The position numbers and the translations under genes are program-made. Below, piece after piece: positions 36,520 to 45,700 of a DNA stretch of 64,000 nt (positions are counted from its first letter, which is position 1; every line of letters starts with the position of its first letter). Origin of the DNA: CAVOKN01 sp963696505 (GTDB taxonomy: Bacteria > Pseudomonadota > Gammaproteobacteria > Burkholderiales > Rhodocyclaceae); the NCBI GenBank assembly GCA_963696505.1, contig CAVOKN010000007.1, positions 380,137-444,136 on the forward strand, read 5' to 3'. Below the pieces are notes generated by a model. That model was not told the DNA's origin, ran no database searches, and saw only the letters and a list, made by a program, of their open reading frames with translations.

Positions 36520-36535
36520 GGCTGCCGCAGGGTGC

Positions 36536-36565
36536 CGTAGGGTGGAAGAGTGACGTAGGGTGGAA
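36536..36565 (+). repeat. Short tandem repeat after glgC
   Basis: CGTAGGGTGGAA occurs twice (36536-36547 and 36554-36565). The CGTAGGGTG core is shared with the dispersed palindromic repeat at 33048, suggesting related intergenic elements. Confidence 0.45.
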
Positions 36566-36569
36566 AGGC

Positions 36570-36887
36570 CTACCCGACCGTAAGCCCGGCCACATCCACC
36601 CTTACCGCCGGCCGATCCAGCATCAGCGCGACACAACGGGCGTACTGCCGCGCCCAGTCGCCATTCTGGGCGAAGCGCTTCTCGCCTGCGTACTTGGCCA
36701 CGCCGAGGATGCGGTCGAGCAGCAGCAGCTTGCCTACGGGGTTGAACGGCTGGCAGTCCAGTTCGACCCATTCGTCATCGAGCCAGAGTTCCGCCCGGTC
36801 CCGCGTCAGACCGATCAGATCGCTATCGAGCACGTGGATCTCATATTCCTTGCCGCGGCCGAAGGCGACCGTCACCTGGTATGCCAT
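36570..36887 (-). CDS. Conserved-looking small protein, unknown function
   Basis: A 105-residue soluble protein starting MAYQVTVAFGRGKEYEIHVLDSDLIGLTRDRAELWLDDEWVELDCQPFN. No family is recognised and no signal or membrane segment is present. The ATG at 36887 is well supported by GGAGGAGAG upstream, and the composition is protein-like with many acidic residues and tryptophans, so it is probably a true gene. It is convergent with glgC and its upstream side abuts the IS200/IS605 element. Confidence 0.6.
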   Translation of the reverse strand: MAYQVTVAFGRGKEYEIHVLDSDLIGLTRDRAELWLDDEWVELDCQPFNPVGKLLLLDRILGVAKYAGEKRFAQNGDWARQYARCVALMLDRPAVRVDVAGLTVG

Positions 36888-37001
36888 GGATCTCTCCTCC
36901 GGTGAGCCTGCTGCAATGGGTTTCGAGGGCGCCCCCGGCGCTCTGCTCGGGGCGAATTTTGACATCCTCCCCGGGCTGAAGGCCGGAGATTCCTACGGCG
37001 C

Positions 37002-38222
37002 TCAGGCGCGGCATTGAGTCGCCCCTGAGTCGCTTCGGTGGGTTCCTGCTGCTGGCGGTCTTACTGCACCGCTCACTTCACAGGCTAGCCGGGCGTGTCC
37101 CGCCCTTAACACATTGATCGCGCCGACCCTATCGGCGTTTTCCTCGAAACCGCATGCCACACACGCGAACCGCGCTTGCGTCTGCCGGTTGTCCGACGAC
37201 ACGCGGGCGCAATACGGACAGGTGCGGCTCGTGTTCTGCGGCGCCACCGCTATGAGATGGCCCCCTCGCCAGGCCAGCTTGTAGTCCAGTTGGCGGCGGA
37301 ACTCGAACCAGCCTTGATCGAGGATGGACTTGTTCAGGCCGGACTTGGCCCGAACCTTGCTGCCCGGCTGCTCGGGGGTGCCCGCTGCTGAGCTGGACAG
37401 GTTGCGTACCTGCAAGTCCTCGATACACACCATCGCGTGGTTTTGGCTGATCGTGGTCGTGGTCTTGTGCAGGGAGTCGCGGCGGGCGTTGCCGATACGG
37501 GAATGAATGCGCTGGACGCGGGCTTTCGCCTTCTTCCAGTTGTTGCTGAACTTCGTCTTGCGGCTCATCGCCCGCTGCGCTTTGCGCAAGGCCGCTTCGT
37601 GCCGTTTGAAGCTGTTGAGGGGAGCGTAGAACGTGCCGTCCGACAGGGTGGCAAAGCGGGCAATCCCCATATCGATACCGACTGCGCTGCCGCTCGCAAG
37701 CGCTTGCTCGACCTCGCGCTCGGTCTGGATGGACACATACCACTTGCCGCACGACTGACTCACGGTAACGTTCTTCAGCGCACCGAGCGCATCGCGGCTG
37801 TTGCGGTAACGCAGCCAGCCGAGCTTGGGCAGGAAGATGCGGCTGTTGAGCTGATCGAGCTTGATCTGCTTCGGGTCGGGGTAGCGAAAGCTGTCGTGCC
37901 GGCCCTTCTTCTTGAAGCGCGGAAACTCGGCCCGCTTGGCGAAGAAATTGGCGTAGGCCCGCTCCAAATCCTTGAGCGTCTGTTGCAGCGGGTGAACCGG
38001 CGCATCGGCCAGCCATGCCGTGTCTGCGCCGTTGCGCCACTCGGTGAGCCGCTTGCACAGCGCGGCATAGCCGAGCTTGTTCTCGCCTTGTTCGTAGCGC
38101 GCCTTCTGCAACGCCAGCGCCTTGTTGAACACGAACCGGCAGGCGCCGGCGAAGCGGCGCATGTGGCGCTGCTGCGCACCGTCCGGCATCAGTTCGTACT
38201 TGAAGGCTTGAAGTCTTTGCAT
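37002..38222 (-). CDS. tnpB: TnpB, IS605 OrfB-type RNA-guided nuclease
   Basis: A 406-residue protein with an N-terminal helix-turn-helix-like segment (GAQQRHMRRFAGACRFVFNKAL), and the RuvC-like sites: Asp in AVGIDMGIARFAT (about 184), Glu in AMVCIEDLQVRNLS (about 270) and Asp in NADRVGAINVLRAG (about 362). Between the last two is a zinc ribbon CPYC...CVAC. All catalytic residues look intact. TnpB proteins are omega-RNA-guided DNA nucleases, relatives of Cas12. The start at MQRLQAFKYEL matches the family. The guide RNA would come from the 3' end of the gene and the adjacent right end. Confidence 0.9.
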   Translation of the reverse strand: MQRLQAFKYELMPDGAQQRHMRRFAGACRFVFNKALALQKARYEQGENKLGYAALCKRLTEWRNGADTAWLADAPVHPLQQTLKDLERAYANFFAKRAEFPRFKKKGRHDSFRYPDPKQIKLDQLNSRIFLPKLGWLRYRNSRDALGALKNVTVSQSCGKWYVSIQTEREVEQALASGSAVGIDMGIARFATLSDGTFYAPLNSFKRHEAALRKAQRAMSRKTKFSNNWKKAKARVQRIHSRIGNARRDSLHKTTTTISQNHAMVCIEDLQVRNLSSSAAGTPEQPGSKVRAKSGLNKSILDQGWFEFRRQLDYKLAWRGGHLIAVAPQNTSRTCPYCARVSSDNRQTQARFACVACGFEENADRVGAINVLRAGHARLACEVSGAVRPPAAGTHRSDSGATQCRA

Positions 38223-38244
38223 CGCCCAATCATACTTTTGGTTT

Positions 38245-38520
38245 ATGCACGATGATAACGATATTCGACATGGACGGCACTGCGTTTTCAAGATGCACGT
38301 CCATCTGTTGGTCGAGTACCCGCCCAAGCTCGCCGTCTCGAATCTGGTGAACAGCCTCAAGGGCGTGTCCAGCCGCCTGCTGCGCAAAGAGCGCCCGGAC
38401 ATCCAGAAACGCTACTGGAAGGGCGTGCTGTGGTCGCCGTCCTATTTCGCCTCCTCGTGTGGCGCAGCGCCCATCGGCATCGTGCGCCAGTACATCGAGC
38501 AGCAGCATAGGCCACACTGA
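38245..38520 (+). pseudogene. tnpA: IS200-type Y1 transposase TnpA with internal deletion
   Basis: A 91-codon remnant. It starts IRHGRHCVFKMHVHL as intact TnpA does, but jumps directly to LVEYPPKLAVSNLVNSLKGVSSRLLRKERP, the part that follows the HUH motif. About 50 residues between two HVHL-type segments are missing, consistent with recombination between two short similar sequences. The Tyr region (IVRQYIEQQ) remains. Normal length is about 135-150 residues, so the protein lacks the core strands and should be inactive. Confidence 0.82.
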
Positions 38521-38590
38521 AAACCAACGCCAAGGGCGCCTACGGCCTCCACGCTATCCTTCCCCGCCCTGAACGGCGGGGCTTGCCGCG

Positions 38591-38890
38591 CACCGGGTCA
38601 GGCCATCGGACCCTTGCGGCAAGGGCGGGGCGAACGCACCAATGCCGTCGATCAGCCGTCTGACGGGATCGGTCAATGCACCGGTGCGGAGCAGAAAACC
38701 CGCGAATGCACCGGGAGCGTGCGATATTGCGTTGCGACAGCGGCGGTTTTGTCAGAAAAATCCGTACATTGCCACGGCGCGGTCGGCGGCATGTATATTG
38801 CAACGCACAACCCTCCGGGAGGTCACGTTTCCCGCCGGTAGCGACCGTCCCCAACATTGCAAATCGTCGATTGTTCCTAGGAGAATCGAA
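38591..38890. promoter_or_regulatory. Upstream region with a possible promoter
   Basis: No gene is recognised between the IS end and the 90-residue protein gene. A possible promoter is TTGCCA (38769-38774) and TATATT (38794-38799) with a 19-base spacer, which would give a leader of about 85 bases. Confidence 0.35.
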
Positions 38891-39163
38891 ATGGAAGGCG
38901 TGGTGGAAAGGAATCTGCGCGAACTGCTCAAGACCAGGGCCCCGCACCTCTATGAGAATCTGTCGCAGAGCGGTGAGCTTGAACACTTCATCTACTACAA
39001 GGCTGCCGCCATTTCCAACGAAGTGACCCACCAGCGCTACCGCGAGCAGTGGGACTTCCTGCCCCATCTCGAACTCGTGCATCGCCTCAAGGTGGCGCGC
39101 AGCGCGGCTACGGATGCCGTGCTCAGCGATCTGCTGGCGCAGGAAACCGCTGCCGCGCATTAG
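38891..39163 (+). CDS. Small soluble protein, unknown function
   Basis: A 90-residue helical-looking protein (MEGVVERNLRELLKTRAPHLYENL ... LVHRLKVARSAATDAVLSDLLAQETAAAH) with no recognised family, signal or membrane segment. AGGAGAA lies seven bases before the ATG. The coding-like composition and the ribosome site argue for a real gene. No operon partner is evident. Confidence 0.55.
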   Translation: MEGVVERNLRELLKTRAPHLYENLSQSGELEHFIYYKAAAISNEVTHQRYREQWDFLPHLELVHRLKVARSAATDAVLSDLLAQETAAAH

Positions 39164-39571
39164 GCAGCGCGCCAGGGGGTTCGCCGGCGCTGCGCTCCCT
39201 GCCCCGCCGGCCGCTCCAACCTTTCGACTCGGGCCGGCTTGGCGCGGCGGCGTGGCCCCCGACCCGACTTGCATCGGTTTCGAGGCGGCAACCTCTCGTG
39301 CCAAGGTCGACATCAATGACCGATTCCGGGTCCAAGAAAGGAAAGGCGTTAGCGAACGTTGACGGCCATCGGGTCGAGGATCAAGATCGCAGGGCTTTGA
39401 CTGAACTGATGCGGCGATCGACGTCCACCATTCAGTCTTGGCTGACCTCTCGGGCCAATTGAGCGCCCGCCGTCCGGGGGGCGACTCTTTGCGGCGCATG
39501 CGACGAGTGCCGGTTGCATGGGAACGAGGGATCGTTCCCTGTTTTCAACAATGCAATCGGGAGATCGAATC
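39164..39571. other. Intergenic region before the carbonic anhydrase gene
   Basis: No gene is well supported. A 48-codon frame at 39316-39462 (MTDSGSKKGKALANVDG...) is possible but has no family and no clear ribosome site. Confidence 0.4.
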
Positions 39572-40411
39572 ATGAGGATGAGTCTTCGGGCGTTCGCTCT
39601 GGCGTTCGCTTTGTCCGTCGCGCCCATGTCGGCATCGGCGCAGGTCGAATGGAACCACAATCCGGTGTCCGATATCGGGCCGACTTTCTGGGGCTCGCTG
39701 TCGTTCCCCTTCGCCACCTGCGGATCGCACTTCGATCCGGTTCTCCAGGCAGAGCAGGCAGATTTCGTCGAAGTCGGCAAGAAGCAGACGCCGGTGAATA
39801 TCGTTCCCGCCACGACCATCGCGGCGCTGCTGCCGCCCCTGCTGTTCAGCTATGGCAACACTCCCTTCGTAGTCGAGAACACCGGCCATGTGGTCGAGGT
39901 TCCCTATGCCGCGGGAAGCTCGGTCCTGATCGGGCTGGATCGCTACGATCTGCTGCAGTTCCACTTCCACGCCCCGAGCGAGCACACGGTCAATGGCGCC
40001 AACGCCGCCATCGAGATGCACCTGGTGCACCGCGACGTGCTGGGGAATTTGGCGGTAATCGGGGTCCCCGTGCAGGTCGGCACACCCCGTAACCGGTTGC
40101 TGGAAGACATCATCGCCACGGCGCCCCTGGCCGAAGGGGAGGCAAGCCTGCCGGCTCGAACGATCAGCGCTCGCAGTCTTCTGCCCGCATCCACCAGCTA
40201 CTACACCTACACGGGGTCGCTCACTACACCCCCCTGCACCGAAGGCGTGCGCTGGATCGTGCTGAAGAACCCCGTGCTCGTGTCGCAGGCAAGCGTGAAC
40301 CGTCTACACCAGATAATCAGCCTGTTCCCGGGCTACGAGGGTTATGCCAACAACAATCGCCCGGTGCGGCCACTCAACGGCCGCAACATCCTGAATCAGA
40401 TCCTGCGCTGA
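39572..40411 (+). CDS. Alpha-class carbonic anhydrase, exported
   Basis: A 279-residue protein with a signal peptide (MRMSLRAFALAFALSVAPMSASA). The zinc site is visible: LLQFHFHAPSEHTVNG supplies two His (about 130-140) and EMHLVHRD the third. The substrate-pocket region YTYTGSLTTPPCTEGVRWIV is also typical of alpha-CAs, as is KKQTPVNI near the N-terminus. It interconverts CO2 and bicarbonate in the periplasm. GGGAG precedes the ATG. It appears to be a single-gene unit, convergent with the DUF1015 gene. Confidence 0.9.
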   Translation: MRMSLRAFALAFALSVAPMSASAQVEWNHNPVSDIGPTFWGSLSFPFATCGSHFDPVLQAEQADFVEVGKKQTPVNIVPATTIAALLPPLLFSYGNTPFVVENTGHVVEVPYAAGSSVLIGLDRYDLLQFHFHAPSEHTVNGANAAIEMHLVHRDVLGNLAVIGVPVQVGTPRNRLLEDIIATAPLAEGEASLPARTISARSLLPASTSYYTYTGSLTTPPCTEGVRWIVLKNPVLVSQASVNRLHQIISLFPGYEGYANNNRPVRPLNGRNILNQILR

Positions 40412-40443
40412 CGCGCTGGGGACGCGCCGCGATGGGCGGCGCG

Positions 40444-41682
40444 TCAGTCCAGCATGTGCGACACCATGCCGTCGGCAAGTTTGGGCTCGAACCAGGTTGA
40501 CTTGGGCGGCATGATTTCGTGGGCGTCGGCCACCGCCATCAGGTCGTCGAGCGTCGTCGGATAGAGGGCGAGGGCGGCTGCCATTTCCCCCGAGTCAACG
40601 CGCTTCTCCAGTTCGGTCAGTCCCCGTATGCCGCCGACGAAGTCGATGCGCTTGTCGCGGCGCAGGTCGGTGATGCCCAGCACCGGCGCCAGCAGCCAGT
40701 CGGTGAGCAGGCTGACGTCGAGGCGCTGCACCGGGTCTGACGGCACCCTTTCGGGCCGGATCGTCAGCCGGTGCCATTGCCCCTTCAGGTAGAGCCCGTA
40801 CTCGCCGTGGCGGCTTGGCCTCACTTGCGACCCTGAGGCTTCCAGCGCGAAGTCCTGAGCAATGCGTACGAGGAACTGCTCCCGGCTCATGCCACTGAGA
40901 TCGGCCACCACCCGGTTGTAGTCGAGGATGCGCAGTTCGTGGTGGGGAAAGATCACGCTCAGGAAGGCGTTGCAGCTTTGCGAGCCCTCGTGTTGCAGGT
41001 TGGCGGCGCGGCGCGCGGCGGCAACGCGCGAGGCGGCGGCGGAGCGGTGGTGGCCGTCGGCGATGTAGAGCGCCGGTAGCGCCTCGAACAGTTCAGTGAG
41101 CTGCGCCTGGACCCGCGGATCGCGGATCGCCCACAGCGTGTGGTGCACGCCGTCGTCGGCGACAGCATCGGCATCCGGCGCTCCTTGCGCCGCCTCGGCG
41201 AGCAGGGCGTCGATGCGCGGTTGCGCCGGGTAGGCGAGCAGCACCGGGCCAGTCTGGGCGTTCAGCGCCTCGATCTGGCGCACCCGGTCGTCCTCCTTGT
41301 CGGGGCGCGTCAGCTCGTGGCGGCGGATGCGGTTGGCATCGTAGGCGGCGATCGAGGCGGCTGCCACGAGGCCGGTCTGCACGTGGCTTCCCATGACGAT
41401 GCGGTAGGCGTAGTAGCAGGGCGCGGCGTCCCGCACCAGCGCACCCGACTCCAGCATGGCGCGCAGATTGCTCGCCGCCCTGGCATAGACCGCGGCCGAA
41501 TAGGGGTCGGTGCCGGGGGGCAGGTCGATCTCGGGCTTGGAGATGTGCAGGAAGCTCCAGGGCTTGCCTGCGGCGCGCACCCGCGCCTCGTCGCTGCTGA
41601 GCACGTCGTAGGGCGGGGCGATGATCTCGGCGGCGCGGCCCGGCGCGGGGCGCAGGCCGGCGAAGGGGCGGATGAGGGACAT
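40444..41682 (-). CDS. DUF1015 family protein
   Basis: A 412-residue protein with the DUF1015 features MSLIRPFAGLRP, IIAPPYDVLSSDEA, HELTRPDKEDDRV, ADGHHRSAAA and a late FVGG(I)RG segment. The conserved HRS/DGHHR motif suggests an enzyme (possibly kinase-like), but the biochemical function in bacteria is not settled. The ATG at 41682 has CGGAGCG upstream; the longer raw frame is antisense to the aroG region. It is 23 bases downstream of aroG on the same strand. Confidence 0.82.
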   Translation of the reverse strand: MSLIRPFAGLRPAPGRAAEIIAPPYDVLSSDEARVRAAGKPWSFLHISKPEIDLPPGTDPYSAAVYARAASNLRAMLESGALVRDAAPCYYAYRIVMGSHVQTGLVAAASIAAYDANRIRRHELTRPDKEDDRVRQIEALNAQTGPVLLAYPAQPRIDALLAEAAQGAPDADAVADDGVHHTLWAIRDPRVQAQLTELFEALPALYIADGHHRSAAASRVAAARRAANLQHEGSQSCNAFLSVIFPHHELRILDYNRVVADLSGMSREQFLVRIAQDFALEASGSQVRPSRHGEYGLYLKGQWHRLTIRPERVPSDPVQRLDVSLLTDWLLAPVLGITDLRRDKRIDFVGGIRGLTELEKRVDSGEMAAALALYPTTLDDLMAVADAHEIMPPKSTWFEPKLADGMVSHMLD

Positions 41683-41705
41683 GTTCGCTCCGTCGTTCTC
41701 GAAAG

Positions 41706-42779
41706 TCAGCCTCTGCGGGACGGCAACACGCCGCGCAGGATTTCGTGCGCCTTGCGGATCATGGCGTCGGTGGTCGGCCAGTCGATGCAGGGATCGGTGA
41801 CCGAGCAGCCGTAGCGCAGCTTCGAGAGGTCGTCGGGAATGGGCTGGTTGCCGGCCTCGATGAAGCTCTCCACCATCAGCCCGACGATCGAGCGATTGCC
41901 CTCGCGCACCTGGTGCACGCAGTCGCTCAACACCAGCGGCTGGAGCGCCGGATCCTTGTAGGAGTTGGCGTGGGAGCAGTCGATGACGATGGACTGGGGC
42001 AGCCCGGCCTTGGCCAACGCCTTCTCCACCAGCGAAACGCTCACCGTGTCGTAGTTCGGCCGCCCGCCGCCGCCCCGCAGCACGATGTGGCCATAGGCGT
42101 TGCCGCGGGTGCGCACGATGGCGGTGTCGCCGCGCGGATTGATGCCGAGAAAGGCGTGGGGCTGGGCCGCGGACTTGATGGCGTTGATCGCCACGTCCAC
42201 ATCGCCGTCGGTGCCGTTCTTGAAACCCACGGGCGTAGAGAGTCCGGACGCCATCTCGCGGTGCGTCTGCGATTCGGAGGTGCGGGCGCCGATGGCGTAC
42301 CAGGAGATCAGCTCGCCCAGGTACTGGGGCGCGATCGGGTCCAGCGCCTCGGTGGCGGCGGGCAGCCCCAGTTCGTTCACCCGCATCAGGAACTCGCGCG
42401 CCCGCAGCATGCCCTCCTCGATGTGGAAGGAGTCGTCCATGTAGGGGTCGTTGATGTAGCCCTTCCAGCCGGTCACGGTGCGCGGCTTTTCGAAATACAC
42501 TCGCATCACCAGGCACATGGTGTCCGCCACCTCGTCGGCCAGCGCCTTCAGCCGCTTGGCGTAGTCGCAGCCCGCTACCGGATCGTGGATCGAGCAGGGG
42601 CCGATGACGACGAACAGGCGCGGATCCTCCCGGTCGAGGATGCGGCGCAACTGCTCGCGCCCGCGCAGGACCGTCGCGGCGGCGGCATCGGAGAGCGGAA
42701 CCCGCTCCTTGATCTCGTCCGGCGAGGGCATGCGGTCGAAGGCGGCGACATTGAGGTTTTCGGTCTGCGGTGCGGTCAT
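41706..42779 (-). CDS. aroG: 3-deoxy-7-phosphoheptulonate (DAHP) synthase, class I
   Basis: A 357-residue enzyme for the first step of the shikimate pathway (phosphoenolpyruvate plus erythrose-4-phosphate). It matches the AroFGH group: FVVIGPCSIHDP, VMRVYFEKPRTVTGWKGYINDP, ATEALDPIAPQYLGELISWYAIGART, VGFKNGTDG, IVIDCSHANSYKD and VGLMVESFIEAGNQ. Length is typical. Its ATG overlaps the mfd stop (ATGA). It supplies chorismate, which the XanB2-like enzyme elsewhere in the window uses. Which feedback-sensitive isozyme it represents is unclear, so the letter is nominal. Confidence 0.9.
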   Translation of the reverse strand: MTAPQTENLNVAAFDRMPSPDEIKERVPLSDAAAATVLRGREQLRRILDREDPRLFVVIGPCSIHDPVAGCDYAKRLKALADEVADTMCLVMRVYFEKPRTVTGWKGYINDPYMDDSFHIEEGMLRAREFLMRVNELGLPAATEALDPIAPQYLGELISWYAIGARTSESQTHREMASGLSTPVGFKNGTDGDVDVAINAIKSAAQPHAFLGINPRGDTAIVRTRGNAYGHIVLRGGGGRPNYDTVSVSLVEKALAKAGLPQSIVIDCSHANSYKDPALQPLVLSDCVHQVREGNRSIVGLMVESFIEAGNQPIPDDLSKLRYGCSVTDPCIDWPTTDAMIRKAHEILRGVLPSRRG

Positions 42780-45700
42780 GGTGTCGTCATCGGGGATTTG
42801 GTCGGGGACTTGCTGCTCGTCAGGCCGGCGACGATCTCGCGCACGGCAGCGGCGCGGCTTCGCAGGTCGGCGCTGTCGCGCTTCACCACCAGCCGGTCGG
42901 GGCCGGCGAGCCGGTAATTGCGGTTCTTCTGGATCAGCTCGATGATGCGCGCCGGATCGATGGGTGGGTTCGGCACGAACTGGAGCTGGATCTGAGTCTC
43001 GGTGGCGTCGATCTTGGCGATGCCCACCGGCCTGGCAAGGATGCGCAGGCGGTGGGTTTCCAGCAGCGCGCGGGCCTGCTCCGGCAGCTCGCCGAAGCGG
43101 TCCACCAGTTCTTCCTGCACCGCCTGCAATGCGTCCGGCGATTCGCAGTTCGACAGCCGCTTGTATAGCGTGAGCCGCTCGTGGACGTCGCTGCAGTAAT
43201 CGCTGGGCAGCAGCGCGGGCGAATGCAGATTGATCTCCGAGGTGATCTCCAGCGGTTGCGTGAGGTCTGGCTCCTTGCCCTGCTGCAGCGCGCGCACCGC
43301 CCGCTGCAGCATTTCGGAATAGAGGTTGAAGCCGATCTCCTGGATCTCGCCGCTCTGGGATTCCCCCAGCACCTCGCCGGCGCCGCGGATCTCCAGATCG
43401 TGCATGGCGAGGAAGAAGCCCGAGCCCAGCTCCTCCATCGCCTGGATCGCCTCCAGCCGCTTGGCTGCCTGGGCGGTGGGCTTGGCGTGGGCGTCGGTGA
43501 GCAGGTAGGCATAGGCCTGGTGGTGGGAGCGGCCGACCCGCCCGCGCAACTGGTGCAACTGCGCCAGGCCGAAGTGGTCGGCGCGGTTGATGACGATGGT
43601 GTTGGCGTGGGGGTTGTCGATGCCGGTCTCGATGATGGTGGTGCACAGCAGCAGGTTGTGGCGCTGCTGGGTGAATTCCCGCATCACCCGCTCCAGCTCG
43701 CGCTCCGGCAACTGGCCGTGGCCGACCACGATGCGCGCCTCGGGCAGCAGTTGCGCCAGCTTGTCGCGCATCGTCTCGATGGTCTCGACCTCGTTGTGCA
43801 GGAAATAGACCTGGCCGCCGCGCTTGAACTCCCGCAGCACCGCCTCGCGCACGATGCCGCCGGAGTGGCGGGTGACGAAGGTCTTGATGGCGAGGCGTTT
43901 CTGCGGCGCGGTGGCGATGACCGAGAAGTCGCGCAGCCCCTCCAGCGCCATGCCCAGGGTGCGCGGGATGGGCGTGGCGGTCAAAGTCAGCACGTCCACA
44001 TCGGCGCGCAGCGCCTTGAGCGCCTCCTTCTGGCGCACGCCGAAGCGGTGCTCCTCGTCCACGATCACCAATCCCAGGCGCTGGAACTCCACGTCCTTCT
44101 GCAGCAGGCGGTGAGTGCCGATGACGACGTCTATCCTGCCTTCCGCCAAGTCCTTCAGCGCCGCCGCCTGCTCCTTGGCGCTACGAAAGCGCGACAGCTC
44201 GGCGAGCTTCACCGGCCACTCGTTGGCCACCTGGGCGAAGCGGTCGCAGAAGGTCTGGAAATGCTGTTCGGCGAGCAGCGTGGTGGGCGCCAGCACCGCC
44301 ACCTGGCGGCCGTCGGCCACCGCGACGAAGGCGGCGCGCAGCGCCACCTCGGTCTTGCCGAAGCCGACGTCGCCGCACACCAGCCGGTCCATCGGCTTGC
44401 CCTGGCGCATGTCGGCGACCACGGCGTCGATGGCGTTGCGCTGGTCCGGCGTCTCCTCGAAGCCGAAGCCTTCGGCGAAGGCCTCCAGGTCGTGGGGCTT
44501 GAAGCCGAAGGCATGGCCCTGGCGCGCGGCGCGCTTGGCATAGAGCGCAAGCAGTTCGGCGGCGGTGTCGCGCACCTGCTGCGCTGCCTTCTTCTTGGCC
44601 TTCTCCCACTGACCGCTGCCCAGCTTGTGCAACTGCACCTGCTCCGGCTGGGCGCCGCTGTAGCGGCCGATGAGTTGGAGCTGTGCCACCGGCACGTAGA
44701 GCTTGTCGCCCTCGGCATATTCGAGGTGCAGGAACTCGGTCTCGCCCTCGCCGAGGTCCATGTGCACCAGCCCGAGGTAGCGGCCGATGCCGTGATGCAC
44801 ATGGACCACCGGATCGCCGATGCGCAGTTCGGTGAGATCCCGCAGCCAGCCTTCGACGCTGGCGCGCCGGGCATCGCGGCGCTGGCCACGGGGGCGGGCG
44901 GTGGCGGCGTAGAGCTCGTTCTCGGTGATCAGCGCCAACGCCGATTCGCCCAGCACGAAGCCGCAGGAAAGCGGCGCCACCGCCAGCATCAGCGGCTCGG
45001 TCGAGCTGAGGAAGGCGTCGAAGTCGGCGCAGACGGCGGGTTGCAGGGCGTATTCCCGCAGCATTTCCAGCAGCGTTTCGCGGCGGCCCGGCGACTCGGC
45101 GAGGATCAGGCTGCGGCCGGCGAAGCCGCCGAGGAAGCCCTTGAGCCGGTACAGGGGGTCGTCGGTGCGGCGCTCGACCTTGATGTCCGGCAGCCGGCGT
45201 ACGCCCGGCGGCGCTTCGTCCCCAGGCGCGGCGATGCTGACCCGGCCAGAGGCCTTCGCCGCGACGAAGAACGCCTCCTCGTCGAGGAACAGCTCGCGCG
45301 GCGCCGGCACCGGCCGCGTGCGGTCGCCCTTGATGAGGTCGTAGCGGCCGCGGGTGTCGCGCCAGAAGTCGCGGATCGCGCCGGCGACGTCGCGGTGCTG
45401 GCACAGCACCGCGCCCGGCGGCAGGTAGTCGAACAGGGTCGCCGTCTCGTCGAAGAACAGCGGCAGGAAATATTCGATGCCGGCCGGCGCGATGCCCGCC
45501 GACACGTCCTTGTACACCTGGCAGCGCGAGGGATCGCCCTCGAACATCTCGCGGAAGCGGCTGCGGAAGTGGGCGCGTCCGGCATCGTCGAAGGGGAATT
45601 CCCGCGCCGGCAGCATGCGGATCTCGGGCACCGGGTAGAGCGTGCGCTGGGTGTCGACGTCGAAGGTGCGCAGCGTTTCCACCTCGTCGTCGAACAGTTC

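Larger units (their letters stand above)
36959..38590. mobile_element. IS200/IS605-family element with divergent tnpB and tnpA
   Basis: The element has tnpB on the minus strand and tnpA on the plus strand, back to back. The tnpB-side end (from about 36959: TTGACATCCTCCCCGGGCTGAAGG) is the characteristic right end of this family, and the tnpA side ends with a hairpin (CCCCGCC 38562-38568, GGCGGGG 38575-38581). Exact ends are uncertain by several bases because these elements have no inverted repeats or target duplication. tnpA is internally deleted, so the element cannot transpose alone. Confidence 0.8.

Noticed and set aside
36536..36565. Possible CRISPR-like repeats
   Set aside because: Only two copies of 12 bases with a 6-base gap; no array, leader or cas genes in the window.
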